Source: Chitinophaga polysaccharea | GTDB lineage: Bacteria > Bacteroidota > Bacteroidia > Chitinophagales > Chitinophagaceae | DNA: 64,000 bases | NCBI RefSeq assembly: GCF_007829335.1 | Contig: NZ_VIWO01000005.1 | Coordinates: 186,001-250,000 of the forward strand | Direction: 5' to 3' | Shown: piece by piece, positions 43,800 through 52,424 of the stretch | Position numbering within the stretch: the first letter of the stretch is position 1 | How the letters are laid out: every line of letters starts with the position of its first letter | Made by a program: the position numbers and the translations under genes | Notes under the pieces: generated by a model | Databases searched by the model: none | Told to the model about the DNA's origin: nothing | Seen by the model: the letters and a program-made list of their open reading frames with translations, nothing else

Positions 43800-44258
43800 A
43801 TGAAAACAATCCATCAATGGCTGGATGACTACGGTACCAGTCACCGTAACCCAACCAACAAACTGATTCACTGGATCTGCGTACCTGCTATCTTTTTCAG
43901 TATTGTTGGCTTCCTGTATGCGGTGCCGGTTCCCGGCGTTTCTTTTATGTACCTGACGTTGGCGCATATTGCGCTACTGGCGGTCATCCTTTATTACCTG
44001 CGACTTTCCGCTTCATTAGCAGCCGGCATGTTGTTGATTGGTATTATATGCCTGTGGTTGTGGCGCATGATAGCCGCCACGGGGTTGGTTACCTGGCAGG
44101 TGGCGCTGGTTATTTTTGTGCTGGCCTGGATTGGCCAGTTTATAGGCCATAAAATAGAAGGCGCCAAGCCCTCCTTCTTCAAAGATCTGCAATTCCTCCT
44201 GATAGGTCCGGCGTGGTTGCTGAGTTTTATTTATAAAAGAGTGGGCATTCCCCTGTAG
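43800..44258 (+). CDS. Mpo1-like (DUF962) membrane protein
   Basis: The 152-residue protein starts with TIHQWLDDYGTSHRNPTNKL and IHWICVPAIFFSIVGFLY, the conserved DUF962/Mpo1 opening with paired His residues. It has four membrane helices and ends WIGQFIGHKIEGAKPSFFKD. Yeast Mpo1 is an iron-dependent dioxygenase of 2-hydroxy fatty acids; bacterial members are presumed to act on membrane lipids. The His residues in the first and last blocks are kept. The stop is 2 bases from the convergent next gene. Confidence 0.87.
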   Translation: MKTIHQWLDDYGTSHRNPTNKLIHWICVPAIFFSIVGFLYAVPVPGVSFMYLTLAHIALLAVILYYLRLSASLAAGMLLIGIICLWLWRMIAATGLVTWQVALVIFVLAWIGQFIGHKIEGAKPSFFKDLQFLLIGPAWLLSFIYKRVGIPL

Positions 44259-44260
44259 GT

Positions 44261-44830
44261 TTATCCTGCGGCCAGGTACAGCCGTAGTATGTACGACATC
44301 TCGTATACGATAAATGCGATGACCAGCACGCCATGAAAAGTACGATTGCTAACCCGTATGGCCAATAAACAGAGCACCAGGTGCAGGATATTACGAATGG
44401 GGTATTCCACACCCAGATGTTGCAGGTATTCAGGGCCTTTCAATAAGGTGTCAATTACGTCGGCCACAAAGGAAAAGGCCAATACGCCAAAGAACCACTT
44501 TCGCCGGGAAAAGAAGTAATCCTGGTAGCCGTTATAGTCTTTCAGGTCGTCGGGGTATAATAAGGCGCACAACACGAAGAAGTTAACAATAAAGAATACA
44601 AAAAAAATGTATTCCGGGAAGGTCCATCTTTTAATCACATGTAAAGGAATTTCCCACCACCAGAAATGTACCAGCAGGATGAAGATATAAAACACCCAGG
44701 AAAGATGTATCCAGTAAGGTTTTTCACGGCCAGGATGTTGCACGAATTTAACAGTTCCTTTTAAGAGATGGGCGATACTTAAACTAAGAATGAAGCCCAT
44801 CACCATCCTGATATGTCCAAATGTTTCCAT
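44261..44830 (-). CDS. Multi-pass membrane protein of unknown function
   Basis: The 189-residue protein has about six hydrophobic helices (MVMGFILSLSIAHLLKGTVK, HLSWVFYIFILLVHFWWWEI, YIFFVFFIVNFFVLCALLYP, FGVLAFSFVADVIDTLL, NILHLVLCLLAIRV, GVLVIAFIVYEMSYILRLYL). No family is recognised with certainty. It stands alone between the Mpo1-like gene (convergent) and the efflux operon terminator. Confidence 0.7.
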   Translation of the reverse strand: METFGHIRMVMGFILSLSIAHLLKGTVKFVQHPGREKPYWIHLSWVFYIFILLVHFWWWEIPLHVIKRWTFPEYIFFVFFIVNFFVLCALLYPDDLKDYNGYQDYFFSRRKWFFGVLAFSFVADVIDTLLKGPEYLQHLGVEYPIRNILHLVLCLLAIRVSNRTFHGVLVIAFIVYEMSYILRLYLAAG

Positions 44831-44891
44831 AGCGTCGGGGTTTATCTGGAAATTAAAAAATTATCTCCATAAAAACTATCCCATAAAACAA

Positions 44892-44915
44892 AAGCCCCGA
44901 TTAAAATCGGGGCTT
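44892..44915 (-). terminator. Terminator of the efflux operon
   Basis: AAGCCCCGATT (44892-44902) pairs perfectly with AATCGGGGCTT (44905-44915). On the minus strand it is followed by TTTGTTTTA and lies 65 bases after the EmrB-like stop codon. Confidence 0.8.
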
Positions 44916-44980
44916 ATTTACCTAAACCTACAACTGTTACACTGTTATTGCAACAATATTTTATGTCGAAAACTGTTCCG

Positions 44981-46558
44981 CTAGTGCATAGCCGACGGAT
45001 CCAGTTTAGCCGCTTTCTTAGCTTTTACCATCAGTACAAATGGTACACAGATCAGGAACATCAGCCCCAGGTACAGGAATACATCCATGTAGGATAATAT
45101 CGCTGCCTGCTTGGTGACGCTGTAATCCAGCAATTTATAACCGCTGCTGAGGGCTTTGTCTGCATCCATACCTTTGGCAGCGAAGCTGTGTGCCAGGCCA
45201 TTTACCCGGTTTACGACATCGGGGTTGTTGGTATCCAGCTTGGCAACCAAATCGTTGCGGTGCAGCATATTCTGGCGGGCCATAAAGGTAGTGATCAATG
45301 CCACCCCGAATGAGCCTCCCAGCTGACGCATCATACCGGTGAAGGCCGCACCCTGACCAATCTGCTGCCCCTTGAGGCCAGAGAGAGACAAGGTAGTAAT
45401 AGGGATGAAAAGCAATCCCATACCCACACCACGTACAATCAGCATCCAGAAGAACGCATCTGCACCGGTATCTGCAGGGGTAATAATTTTATATCCCCAG
45501 AAACAGAAGCCAAAGAACAGGAACATACCGGCAGCTACCAGGTATTGCTGCGGTATTCCTCTCTCCAGCAGCTTACCGATCAACGGCATCATAAAGGCCG
45601 TGGTCAATGCTGCCGGGATCATGAGCATACCTGACTGGGTAGCGGTCCATCCTAACGATCCCTGTGTATACAGCGGGATAATAAAGGTGGATCCATATAG
45701 CCCGAAGCCCATGATAAATGATAGTATTGTACCTGCACGAAGATTTCCATCTTTTAGTACCCGCAACTCTACGATGGGATTGGGCGTAGTCAACTCTCTC
45801 CAGATAAAGAAGAAGAGGGCCGATGCGCTGGTCACGGTCAACAGGGTGATGGTGGGATCATTAAACCAGTCGTCTTCCTGTCCACGTTCCAGCACAAACT
45901 GTAGGGAGCCCACCATGATAGCCAAAAGGCCGATACCCAGGAAGTCGATTTCGCTGATGGATTTCTTATTGCCGTATTTTGGGCTGCGTACAAACTGCAG
46001 GGTGAGCAGCGTAGCAATAACGCCAATGGGAATGTTAATGTAAAAAATGTATGGCCAGGAATAGTTATCTGTGATATAACCACCGAGCGGGGGACCTAAA
46101 GTAGGGCCGATAATTACCCCTAAACCATAGATGGCCTGGGCGATACCGCGCTTTTCAGGCGGATAACTTTCCGTGATAATTGTTTGAGAGGTTACCAGCA
46201 ATGCACCTCCTCCAAGCCCCTGTATGAAGCGGAATAGGATAAGTTCCACCATGGTAGTGGAGTTACCGCAAAGGAAGGAAGAAACGGTGAATATGATAAT
46301 AGACGCCGCAAAATAGTTACGACGGCCGAACTGCTGGGATAACCAACTGGTCATCGGTACAATGATTACGTTACCGATAGCATAGGCGGTGATCACCCAT
46401 CCGATTTCACTCAGCGTAGCACCCATATTACCACGCATGTCATTCAACGCCACATTTACGATAGTGGTATCCACTATCTCCAGCAAGGCGCAGAAAATAG
46501 CGGTGATTGTAATGATCACCCTGCGCGAGCCGTATTCTATCAATGATTCTTGTTGCAT
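44981..46558 (-). CDS. emrB: DHA2-family drug efflux MFS permease (EmrB/QacA-like)
   Basis: The 525-residue protein has 14 predicted membrane helices. Motif A is near 75 (WLSQQFGRRNYFAA), motif C near 160 (GLGVIIGPTLGPPLGGYITD), and motif D1-type DTTIVNVALNDMRG lies near 30. It exports toxic compounds with proton drive. With the HlyD-type adaptor and TolC-type channel upstream it forms a tripartite pump across both membranes. It is separated from the adaptor gene by a 168-base spacer with a 19-base inverted repeat. Confidence 0.92.
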   Translation of the reverse strand: MQQESLIEYGSRRVIITITAIFCALLEIVDTTIVNVALNDMRGNMGATLSEIGWVITAYAIGNVIIVPMTSWLSQQFGRRNYFAASIIIFTVSSFLCGNSTTMVELILFRFIQGLGGGALLVTSQTIITESYPPEKRGIAQAIYGLGVIIGPTLGPPLGGYITDNYSWPYIFYINIPIGVIATLLTLQFVRSPKYGNKKSISEIDFLGIGLLAIMVGSLQFVLERGQEDDWFNDPTITLLTVTSASALFFFIWRELTTPNPIVELRVLKDGNLRAGTILSFIMGFGLYGSTFIIPLYTQGSLGWTATQSGMLMIPAALTTAFMMPLIGKLLERGIPQQYLVAAGMFLFFGFCFWGYKIITPADTGADAFFWMLIVRGVGMGLLFIPITTLSLSGLKGQQIGQGAAFTGMMRQLGGSFGVALITTFMARQNMLHRNDLVAKLDTNNPDVVNRVNGLAHSFAAKGMDADKALSSGYKLLDYSVTKQAAILSYMDVFLYLGLMFLICVPFVLMVKAKKAAKLDPSAMH

Positions 46559-46581
46559 GCAGCAGTTTATATTTTGAATGA

Positions 46582-46702
46582 GGGCAACGTTGCCCGGAGT
46601 TAATAATTAATGACGATAAGTACCTGTCTGTTGAATTGGTCTTTGCTGTTGGTATTGCCTGTCATTAGTCTTTGCATGGTTTCCATTAATTATTAACTCC
46701 GG
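46582..46702. repeat. Inverted repeats in the emrA-emrB spacer
   Basis: CCGGAGTTAATAATTAATG at 46594-46612 and its exact inverse at 46684-46702 flank 71 bases. GGGCAACGTTGCCC (46582-46595) is a perfect palindrome at one end. No T tract follows, so this is not a simple terminator. It would fold to a long stem-loop within the operon mRNA or could be a small non-coding insertion. Confidence 0.6.
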
Positions 46703-46726
46703 ATAAGTTGCTATTCATGTATATGA

Positions 46727-47857
46727 TTAGTTAAGGTGCACGTCTACCAGTACGTTCATACCCGGGCGCAACTGTTTAACCAGTTCATCGTTAGGGTTGT
46801 CGAACTCAATTTTTACCGGTAAGCGTTGTACCACTTTTACGAAGTTACCAGAAGCATTATCGGGAGGCAGCAGCGCAAATTTAGAACCGGTTGCCGGCGA
46901 GAAGGAAGTTACTTTAGCTTCCAGCGCCTTTTCAGGATAAGCATCAATATGTACAGTTACTCTCTGACCCAGCTTCATCTTGTCCAGCTGTGTTTCCTTG
47001 AAGTTGGCCACTACCCAGGGAGTAGTGCTCAATACTACGCTGAATAAAGACTGACCAGCAGTTACAAACTGACCAGGTTGTACAAATATTTTTGACAACA
47101 CGCCGTCTTCCGGAGCAGTGATCACGGTGTAAGAGAGGTTCAGTTTAGCATCGGCTACGTCGGTTTCGCGTTGTTTGATACTAGCGTTGGCGATGTTGAT
47201 TTGTTTGGAAGTAGCGCCGCTCTGCGAAGACACTACATTTGTTTGACGGGCTGCTGCTGCTTTTTGTTTGGCCAATACATCCAGCTGACGTTCAGCAGTT
47301 TGTTTGGCAGCAGAGGCCTGTTCAAATTCCTGTTGTGTGATAGAGTGATCTTTAATCAGGTTGCTGTAACGTTCGAAATCCTGGCTGGCTCTCCAGAGAT
47401 TTACTTTAGCGGCCGCTATCTGTGCGTCGATCGTACCTATCTGTGCTTCTGCAGTGCTGATATTTGCCTGTGCAGCGGCGGTGGTAGCTTCAGCAGCGCC
47501 CAGGTTAGCCTGTGCAGTGTATAATGCGTTTTCCGCCTGTTGTACTTTGAGGGCCAGGTCGCGGTCATCCAGGATTACAAGGGTATCTCCTTTCTTTACC
47601 AGCTGGTTATCTTTCACCCTTACTTCTTTCACATAACCGGAAACACGAGGTATTACCGGGCTTACATTTGCATCGATCTGCGCGTTATCTGTTTCCTCAT
47701 GGTGTAAGGCGTGAATATATTTGGTGATACCAAAAGCACCACCGCCAATTACCAGCGCAGCCAGCACTATGATGAACCCTTTGCTTCTCTTTTTAGGCGC
47801 GGTTGTTTCCTGCATGTTTATATTGTTAGTAGGTTTTGTTTGTGTTTGCGTTTCCAC
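46727..47857 (-). CDS. emrA: HlyD-family membrane-fusion adaptor (EmrA-like)
   Basis: One N-terminal membrane helix (GFIIVLAALVIGGGAFGITK) is followed by the adaptor biotinyl-lipoyl half (NAQIDANVSPVIPRVSGYVK). A long coiled coil spans ~95-225 (ATTAAAQANISTAEAQIGTI). The second lipoyl half (LNLSYTVITAPEDGVLSKIF) and beta-barrel (GQRVTVHIDAYPEKALEAKV) come next. It links the inner-membrane pump to the TolC-like channel. A second Met at residue 15 is an alternative start. It lies 28 bases after tolC-like gene. Confidence 0.92.
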   Translation of the reverse strand: METQTQTKPTNNINMQETTAPKKRSKGFIIVLAALVIGGGAFGITKYIHALHHEETDNAQIDANVSPVIPRVSGYVKEVRVKDNQLVKKGDTLVILDDRDLALKVQQAENALYTAQANLGAAEATTAAAQANISTAEAQIGTIDAQIAAAKVNLWRASQDFERYSNLIKDHSITQQEFEQASAAKQTAERQLDVLAKQKAAAARQTNVVSSQSGATSKQINIANASIKQRETDVADAKLNLSYTVITAPEDGVLSKIFVQPGQFVTAGQSLFSVVLSTTPWVVANFKETQLDKMKLGQRVTVHIDAYPEKALEAKVTSFSPATGSKFALLPPDNASGNFVKVVQRLPVKIEFDNPNDELVKQLRPGMNVLVDVHLN

Positions 47858-47885
47858 GGCTTTGATATTTTTTGGTTTGTGCGTA

Positions 47886-49247
47886 TTATTTGTTGTTGGA
47901 TTCCAGTATGCCCGCTGCCTGTAACAGCTTGTTGTAAGCTACCAGTGCATCTGCCTTCGCATAAGCGTAGTTGAGGTGCGACTGTAGATTTGCCACATCG
48001 GCATCCAACAGGTCTGTTGTAGTAGCCAGGTTGTTATCGTGCTTATTCTTCGTAATCCGGTAATTTTCTTCCGACTGTTCAATCGCCTTTATATAAGTGT
48101 CCATTTTTTTATGGCTCAGGAGATAGTTTTCGTAAGACTGGTAAACGTCCATATGAATACCATCAATGAGCTTGGCTTGATTGGCCTGTACCTCCGCCAG
48201 TTGTGCTTTTGCACCGGCAACCTTGGACCCAGTTTTCCAGAGGGACGACAGGTTGTATTTCAGTCCTACCCCACCGGTAATGGCATTGGTGATGGTAACC
48301 ACGTTGGGGATATAGGCAGCTACGTAACCACCGGTAACGGCCAGGGAAGGGAAATATTCACCTTTTGCGCCTTTCACACCAGCGTTGGCTGCTTTCTCAC
48401 GCGCTCCCAAAGCCTGGGCATCTTTACGGTTCTGGTAAGCCAGTTGCTCAAATTCTGCCTCTCCGCGTCCGTCTACGTTGTTATCCACTTTAAATACGGT
48501 GCTGTCTACCTGCAACAAAGTGTTGTCTGGTAATCCCAGCATAATATTCATGTTGAGATTGGCAATTTTGAGATTGTTCTGTGCGTCCATCAATGCCAGC
48601 TGGTAGTTAGACTGCTGCAACTCTGCCTTTAAAAGATCATTGCGTGCCAGTAATCCATTCTGTTCTTTGTTGGAAAACTCTTTCACTCGTTGGTCAGAAG
48701 TTTTAATATTCTCTTCTACCAATGTCACGGCTGCTTTAGCTTTATACAGGTTGCTGTACGCAGCAATGGTGTTTTGAATGATCTCCTCCCTGTCTTTATC
48801 AACGTCCAGTTTGGCTGCCTGCTCCAGGTACCGGGCAGATTCTTTACCACTCTGTATAATACCGCCGGCAAAAATTGGGATGGACACATTGGCCATACCG
48901 TAGGCGGCAGAATTTACTTTAGGGCTGGATCCGCCGCTGTTGCCGCCGTTGCCGCTTCCCGTATTCAGCTTCAGATCTATATTGGGTTGGGTAAGGCGGA
49001 GATAAGAACCGGAAACACTGACATCCGGTAACTGGCGTTCATTGGCTGTTTTCAGTGAGGCAGTGGCTTCTGCAACTCTGGCCTGACTCACTTTTAACTG
49101 TTTGCTGTTTTGTATACTCAGCGATATGGCTTCATTTAACGAAAGCGGTTTTATGCTCTGTTGTGCGGATGCTGCCTGGTAGAAAAAAGTCAGCAAGATT
49201 CCCGATGCAAGCGCATATAATCGTGTGTATATGCTTTTAGAATTCAT
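47886..49247 (-). CDS. TolC-family outer-membrane efflux channel
   Basis: A signal peptide (ALASGILLTFFYQAASAQQS) precedes two outer-membrane-efflux-protein repeats, SLNEAISLSIQNSKQLKVSQ near 40 and EFEQLAYQNRKDAQALGARE near 265. Long helices with AKAQLAEVQANQAKLIDG and a C-terminal AYAKADALVAYNKLLQAAGI complete it. At 453 residues it is full length. It overlaps the TetR gene by 11 bases, so both are co-transcribed and probably translationally coupled. Confidence 0.92.
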   Translation of the reverse strand: MNSKSIYTRLYALASGILLTFFYQAASAQQSIKPLSLNEAISLSIQNSKQLKVSQARVAEATASLKTANERQLPDVSVSGSYLRLTQPNIDLKLNTGSGNGGNSGGSSPKVNSAAYGMANVSIPIFAGGIIQSGKESARYLEQAAKLDVDKDREEIIQNTIAAYSNLYKAKAAVTLVEENIKTSDQRVKEFSNKEQNGLLARNDLLKAELQQSNYQLALMDAQNNLKIANLNMNIMLGLPDNTLLQVDSTVFKVDNNVDGRGEAEFEQLAYQNRKDAQALGAREKAANAGVKGAKGEYFPSLAVTGGYVAAYIPNVVTITNAITGGVGLKYNLSSLWKTGSKVAGAKAQLAEVQANQAKLIDGIHMDVYQSYENYLLSHKKMDTYIKAIEQSEENYRITKNKHDNNLATTTDLLDADVANLQSHLNYAYAKADALVAYNKLLQAAGILESNNK

Positions 49248-49869
49248 GTGTTAGGATTGCTTTAAACAATTTTTTTAAATGGGTACTTACCCTGGTTTTG
49301 ACATATTCCCGGAATTCATCGTCATTCGTCACCGTAGCCGGGGCACTTTTCTTTAGTATATGTTGAGCAGGTATTACCTGGTGAATAGTCCCGAATAATG
49401 TAGTCATCAACATTTCCACGTCTACATCTTTATAAAAGATGCCTGCTTCCTGTGCCTGGGTAACGATCGGCTGCATTAACCCGAGCATCTCTCCTTTTAG
49501 TTCCCAGATCAGATCCCTTACCGGACTTGCCTGGCTGTTCAGCTGCTCGCGGCTCATAATGCACTGGAAGTACTGCTCTCCCAACATCTTATTGATAAAC
49601 CGGTCGATCAGGCTGTTGATTTTCTCCAGGGGCTCCAGCGTATTGTTCTCCAATAACTCATTGATGAACTTACGGGAAGCCTCCATTCTATATCTGAAAA
49701 TAGTTTCCAGCAGTTTGTCCTTCGATCCGAAATAATAGGAGATCATGGCAATATTCACGTCCGCCTCCTGTGCTATGTCCCTTACCGATGTGCCATGAAA
49801 GCCCTGGTCGGCAAATAGCCGCTCTGCAACTTTTAAAATCGCGAGCTGTTTTTCACTATACTCTTCCAT
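49237..49869 (-). CDS. TetR/AcrR-family regulator of the efflux operon
   Basis: The N-terminal TetR helix-turn-helix is QLAILKVAERLFADQGFHGT with SVRDIAQEADVNIAMISYYF. The C-terminal ligand domain is helical (210 residues total). It is the first gene of the tetR-tolC-emrA-emrB operon. The promoter just upstream is overlapped by a 17-base-period repeat containing AAACAARCGTTTA, a likely binding site. So it should repress its own operon and let go when a pump substrate binds. Confidence 0.92.
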   Translation of the reverse strand: MEEYSEKQLAILKVAERLFADQGFHGTSVRDIAQEADVNIAMISYYFGSKDKLLETIFRYRMEASRKFINELLENNTLEPLEKINSLIDRFINKMLGEQYFQCIMSREQLNSQASPVRDLIWELKGEMLGLMQPIVTQAQEAGIFYKDVDVEMLMTTLFGTIHQVIPAQHILKKSAPATVTNDDEFREYVKTRVSTHLKKLFKAILTHEF

Positions 49870-49891
49870 GTTCCTTTTTGATTTGACAAAG

Positions 49892-49948
49892 CAAAGTTAA
49901 ACAAACGTTTAATTTAAACAAGCGTTTATTTAATCGAATGTTTAAATT
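49892..49948 (-). promoter_or_regulatory. Promoter and repeated operator of the efflux operon
   Basis: On the minus strand TTG (plus 49919-49921), exactly 19 bases and TAACTTTG (49892-49899) match the Bacteroidota promoter fully. Three related units with a 17-base period cover it: TTAAACAAACGTTTAA from 49897, TTAAACAAGCGTTTAT from 49914, and TAATCGAATGTTTAAA from 49931. The first is nearly palindromic. Position over the promoter suggests TetR-family binding and autorepression. Confidence 0.7.
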
Positions 49949-50187
49949 TTACTAAATTATATTTATACTATATTATAAGTCAATATTTAATGAAAATAAA
50001 TTAAGGAGTTTTTAATTTTTGTTTACAAGAAGGTAATCCCGGATGACAAAAAAGACGCCCAGATTCCCCGCCAATCGGCCCGAATAAGGCCTGGTTTTCC
50101 CGTTAAGGAAACCTTAAAATGAGCACAAACTACCGGCGTATAACAACTGGAAATCCACAAAATGGACAGAATGGGTTAAAATAAAAA
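49949..50187. other. Intergenic, nothing recognised
   Basis: This is AT-rich sequence upstream of the efflux promoter, then mixed sequence. I see no gene, no strong hairpin and no repeat here. Confidence 0.4.
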
Positions 50188-50250
50188 GGGCGGGTGCTAC
50201 TTATCTACAGGACCCGCCCCTGCACATCTTGTTTCATTACAAGATGCTGT
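50188..50250 (-). terminator. Two adjacent hairpins, one a good minus-strand terminator
   Basis: GGGCGGGT (50188-50195) pairs with ACCCGCCC (50212-50219). On the minus strand the stem is followed by TTTTTATTTT, a standard terminator shape. Next to it CATCTTGT (50225-50232) pairs with ACAAGATG (50239-50246). They lie 220-280 bases after the cytochrome gene, so a transcript may run that far or a small RNA may end here. Confidence 0.5.
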
Positions 50251-50281
50251 GCCTGTTTATCAACCATACTTTGAATACTCG

Positions 50282-50389
50282 TTATAAGGAAAAACCAAAC
50301 AGAGAAGGACCTACTGTATAGTGTTTTTCATAGTGATACCTGGTTAACAGGGTCCACGGAAAAAAGTTCAGAAAAAGACCAAAAAGCAT
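50282..50389 (-). CDS. Possible 35-codon small ORF (low support)
   Basis: An ATG inside the palindrome at 50389 opens a frame that starts MLFGLFLNFFPWTLLTRYHY and ends TVGPSLFGFSL before a TAA at 50282. It lies between the end of the cytochrome operon and the terminator at 50188. There is no clear ribosome site and the family is not recognised. The aromatic, hydrophobic composition could be chance. I list it only because the interval is transcribed-looking and otherwise empty. Confidence 0.15.
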   Translation of the reverse strand: MLFGLFLNFFPWTLLTRYHYEKHYTVGPSLFGFSL

Positions 50390-50463
50390 AAAGCTATTAA
50401 AGCGAGTGACCAATGCGATTTTAAACATTCGCAAAGATCACCCGCTTTAATAGCTTTATGCTT
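50384..50463. repeat. Stop-codon palindrome, copy B
   Basis: Perfect 21-base arms (50384-50404 and 50443-50463) contain AAAGCTATTAAAGCG, extended inward by GTGA/TCAC. The centre is GCGATTTTAAACATTCGC, nearly the same as in copy A. It starts 6 bases from the stop codon of the cytochrome-fusion gene on the minus strand. Confidence 0.75.
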
Positions 50464-50468
50464 TATGC

Positions 50469-52403
50469 TTACTTCAGTGAATTAATCCACACCGCAATCT
50501 TCGTCGCATCGGCCTGCGGCACCTGCGGTAAAGGAGGCATTGGCGTTGCATAGCCAGGCCAGTTTTCCGGTTTAGGATTCTTAATCAGTGCCAGGATTTT
50601 GGCAACTGAGTAATTTCTCTTTGCCACTTCCCGGAAACCCGGACCTACCTGCTTTTTATCAGGATTATGACAGGAAGAACAGGTGTATTTATTCAGCAAA
50701 GGTTTGATCTGCTCATAAGTCAGCGCTTTTGTGGCAGGAGCTGCTTCCTTCGCAGCAGCCTTGGCTTCTGCGGCTTTGACAGCCGCTGACTTAACAGCGG
50801 AGTTCTTCGTGCTCAGGGCAGATACCGGCAGTTTGGCGCCATCAGGAATATTGTTCAGCGTGTAGTACACATCCGGGTGTATGAGGGAATAAGCATTCTC
50901 CTGCGCACGGATACCATTCAGGCTCAATTTGTGGATGTAATACTGGCGCAGGCCATCTATCACCAGGCGCACCTTCATACCATCGGGCGATACCTGTACA
51001 CCTTTAATCGTCAGCTTTTCTGTGTTAACGGTTGGACTTCCATACACCGGGTGGTACTTATAGATAAAGCTTTCTACATTGTAAGAAGCAATATCTTCTG
51101 CATATTTTTTATCGATGGGCTGTGTAAAGGTGATTTCAAAACCATCGGGCTGGGCGCTAACCGTTCTCATTTCAAACGGTACGCGGTTATTCCACACCAG
51201 GCGTTGAAGCCCTTGGTTGGCATCGCCGGCAGAACCCCATCCACGGTTGGTTTCACCTACGAAGAGGGAACCGTCCTTAGCCCAGGCCAGGCGCAGTACG
51301 CCGGATTGAAAACCGCTTCTGAAATCCCAGGCAGCGCCCTGGTATTCGCCATTTACTTTCTCCAGGTATACGCGCATGATCTTACTCTGTCCCTGGTCGC
51401 CGATCAGTACCTGTTTGGCAAAGGGGCCAAATACGCCTTCAGGAATGGTGGTGAGCTGTGAGTTGGAAATCCCCAACACGCCGTGTGGCAGCCATACAGC
51501 TGGCAGCTGTACTTCAGGGAAGTATTTCTTCATATCAAACAGCGTCACAAATTTTTCGTTTTCTACGTTCTCTGGTTTGATGGCACGACCGTTGGCATCT
51601 TTGCGGAAGCGGGGATCTACTTTGGCATACAGCGCTTCGGTGGTTAGCTTTACCGGTGAATTGGGTAAGCCTGTCCAGCGCAAACCAGCCGGGTGTCCTA
51701 CAAAGCTACCTTTCTTTACGTGGGTAAGTCCACCGGAGCCCATCCAGTCACCCTGGTTGTCGGTATAAAACAGTTCGCCATCGATAGTGCCCAAACCGCA
51801 GGGAGAGCGGAAACCGGTCGCCCAGGGTTCCATTTTACCATCTTCGGTGATGTGCATCATCCAGCCTCTCCAGGGCACGCGGCTTTCACCACGCCACCAC
51901 TCTTCATCGCCAAAGGCTACGTTGCCGGATACGAAGAAAGAGCCGTCTGGTCCCAGTACCGGGCCAAAGCTATACTCATGGTAATGGCCGGATAACGGCC
52001 ACGCATATACGGTTTCGAACTTATCTATTTTACCGTCCATGTTGGTGTCGGTCATTTTGGTCAGTTCGCCGCGTTGTGCGCAGTACAGGGAGCCATTCTT
52101 GTAAGCCAGTCCCAGTACTTCATGCAGCCCGGAAGCCACTTTCCTGAAATAGGGTTGCTTGCTGGTAGGATTCTCCACGATGAAGATATCGCCGCGGCGG
52201 GTAGCTACGCCCAGGTCGCCATTAGGCAGGGTACATAAACCACCTACTTCGAGCAGGGTACCTTCCGGGGAGCTTATACGTGCAATGCGGAAAAAGTCTT
52301 CTTCCTTGGGCGACTCCTGTGCCTGTACCCCGGTGATAGCAGTAGTCATCAGCAACATGCCGGCGGCAATTCCTGCTGTAATTCTTTTATAATTCAGTTT
52401 CAT
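50469..52403 (-). CDS. Exported beta-propeller protein with C-terminal cytochrome c domain
   Basis: A signal peptide (AGIAAGMLLMTTAITGVQAQ) is followed by a sorbosone-dehydrogenase/PQQ-like beta-propeller (VGGLCTLPNGDLGVATRRGD, TDNQGDWMGSGGLTHV, VLIGDQGQSKIMRV). After an Ala/Lys linker comes a class I cytochrome c domain: the heme motif is CSSCH near residue 575, and the axial Met is probably in YATPMPPLPQVP. This layout is common in periplasmic sugar oxidases that pass electrons to a heme. It is 12 bases after the DUF1080 gene, so both should act on the same sugar-like substrate. An ATG three codons earlier (52412) is possible. Confidence 0.85.
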   Translation of the reverse strand: MKLNYKRITAGIAAGMLLMTTAITGVQAQESPKEEDFFRIARISSPEGTLLEVGGLCTLPNGDLGVATRRGDIFIVENPTSKQPYFRKVASGLHEVLGLAYKNGSLYCAQRGELTKMTDTNMDGKIDKFETVYAWPLSGHYHEYSFGPVLGPDGSFFVSGNVAFGDEEWWRGESRVPWRGWMMHITEDGKMEPWATGFRSPCGLGTIDGELFYTDNQGDWMGSGGLTHVKKGSFVGHPAGLRWTGLPNSPVKLTTEALYAKVDPRFRKDANGRAIKPENVENEKFVTLFDMKKYFPEVQLPAVWLPHGVLGISNSQLTTIPEGVFGPFAKQVLIGDQGQSKIMRVYLEKVNGEYQGAAWDFRSGFQSGVLRLAWAKDGSLFVGETNRGWGSAGDANQGLQRLVWNNRVPFEMRTVSAQPDGFEITFTQPIDKKYAEDIASYNVESFIYKYHPVYGSPTVNTEKLTIKGVQVSPDGMKVRLVIDGLRQYYIHKLSLNGIRAQENAYSLIHPDVYYTLNNIPDGAKLPVSALSTKNSAVKSAAVKAAEAKAAAKEAAPATKALTYEQIKPLLNKYTCSSCHNPDKKQVGPGFREVAKRNYSVAKILALIKNPKPENWPGYATPMPPLPQVPQADATKIAVWINSLK

Positions 52404-52424
52404 AATAGTCATTAGTATTGCTGC

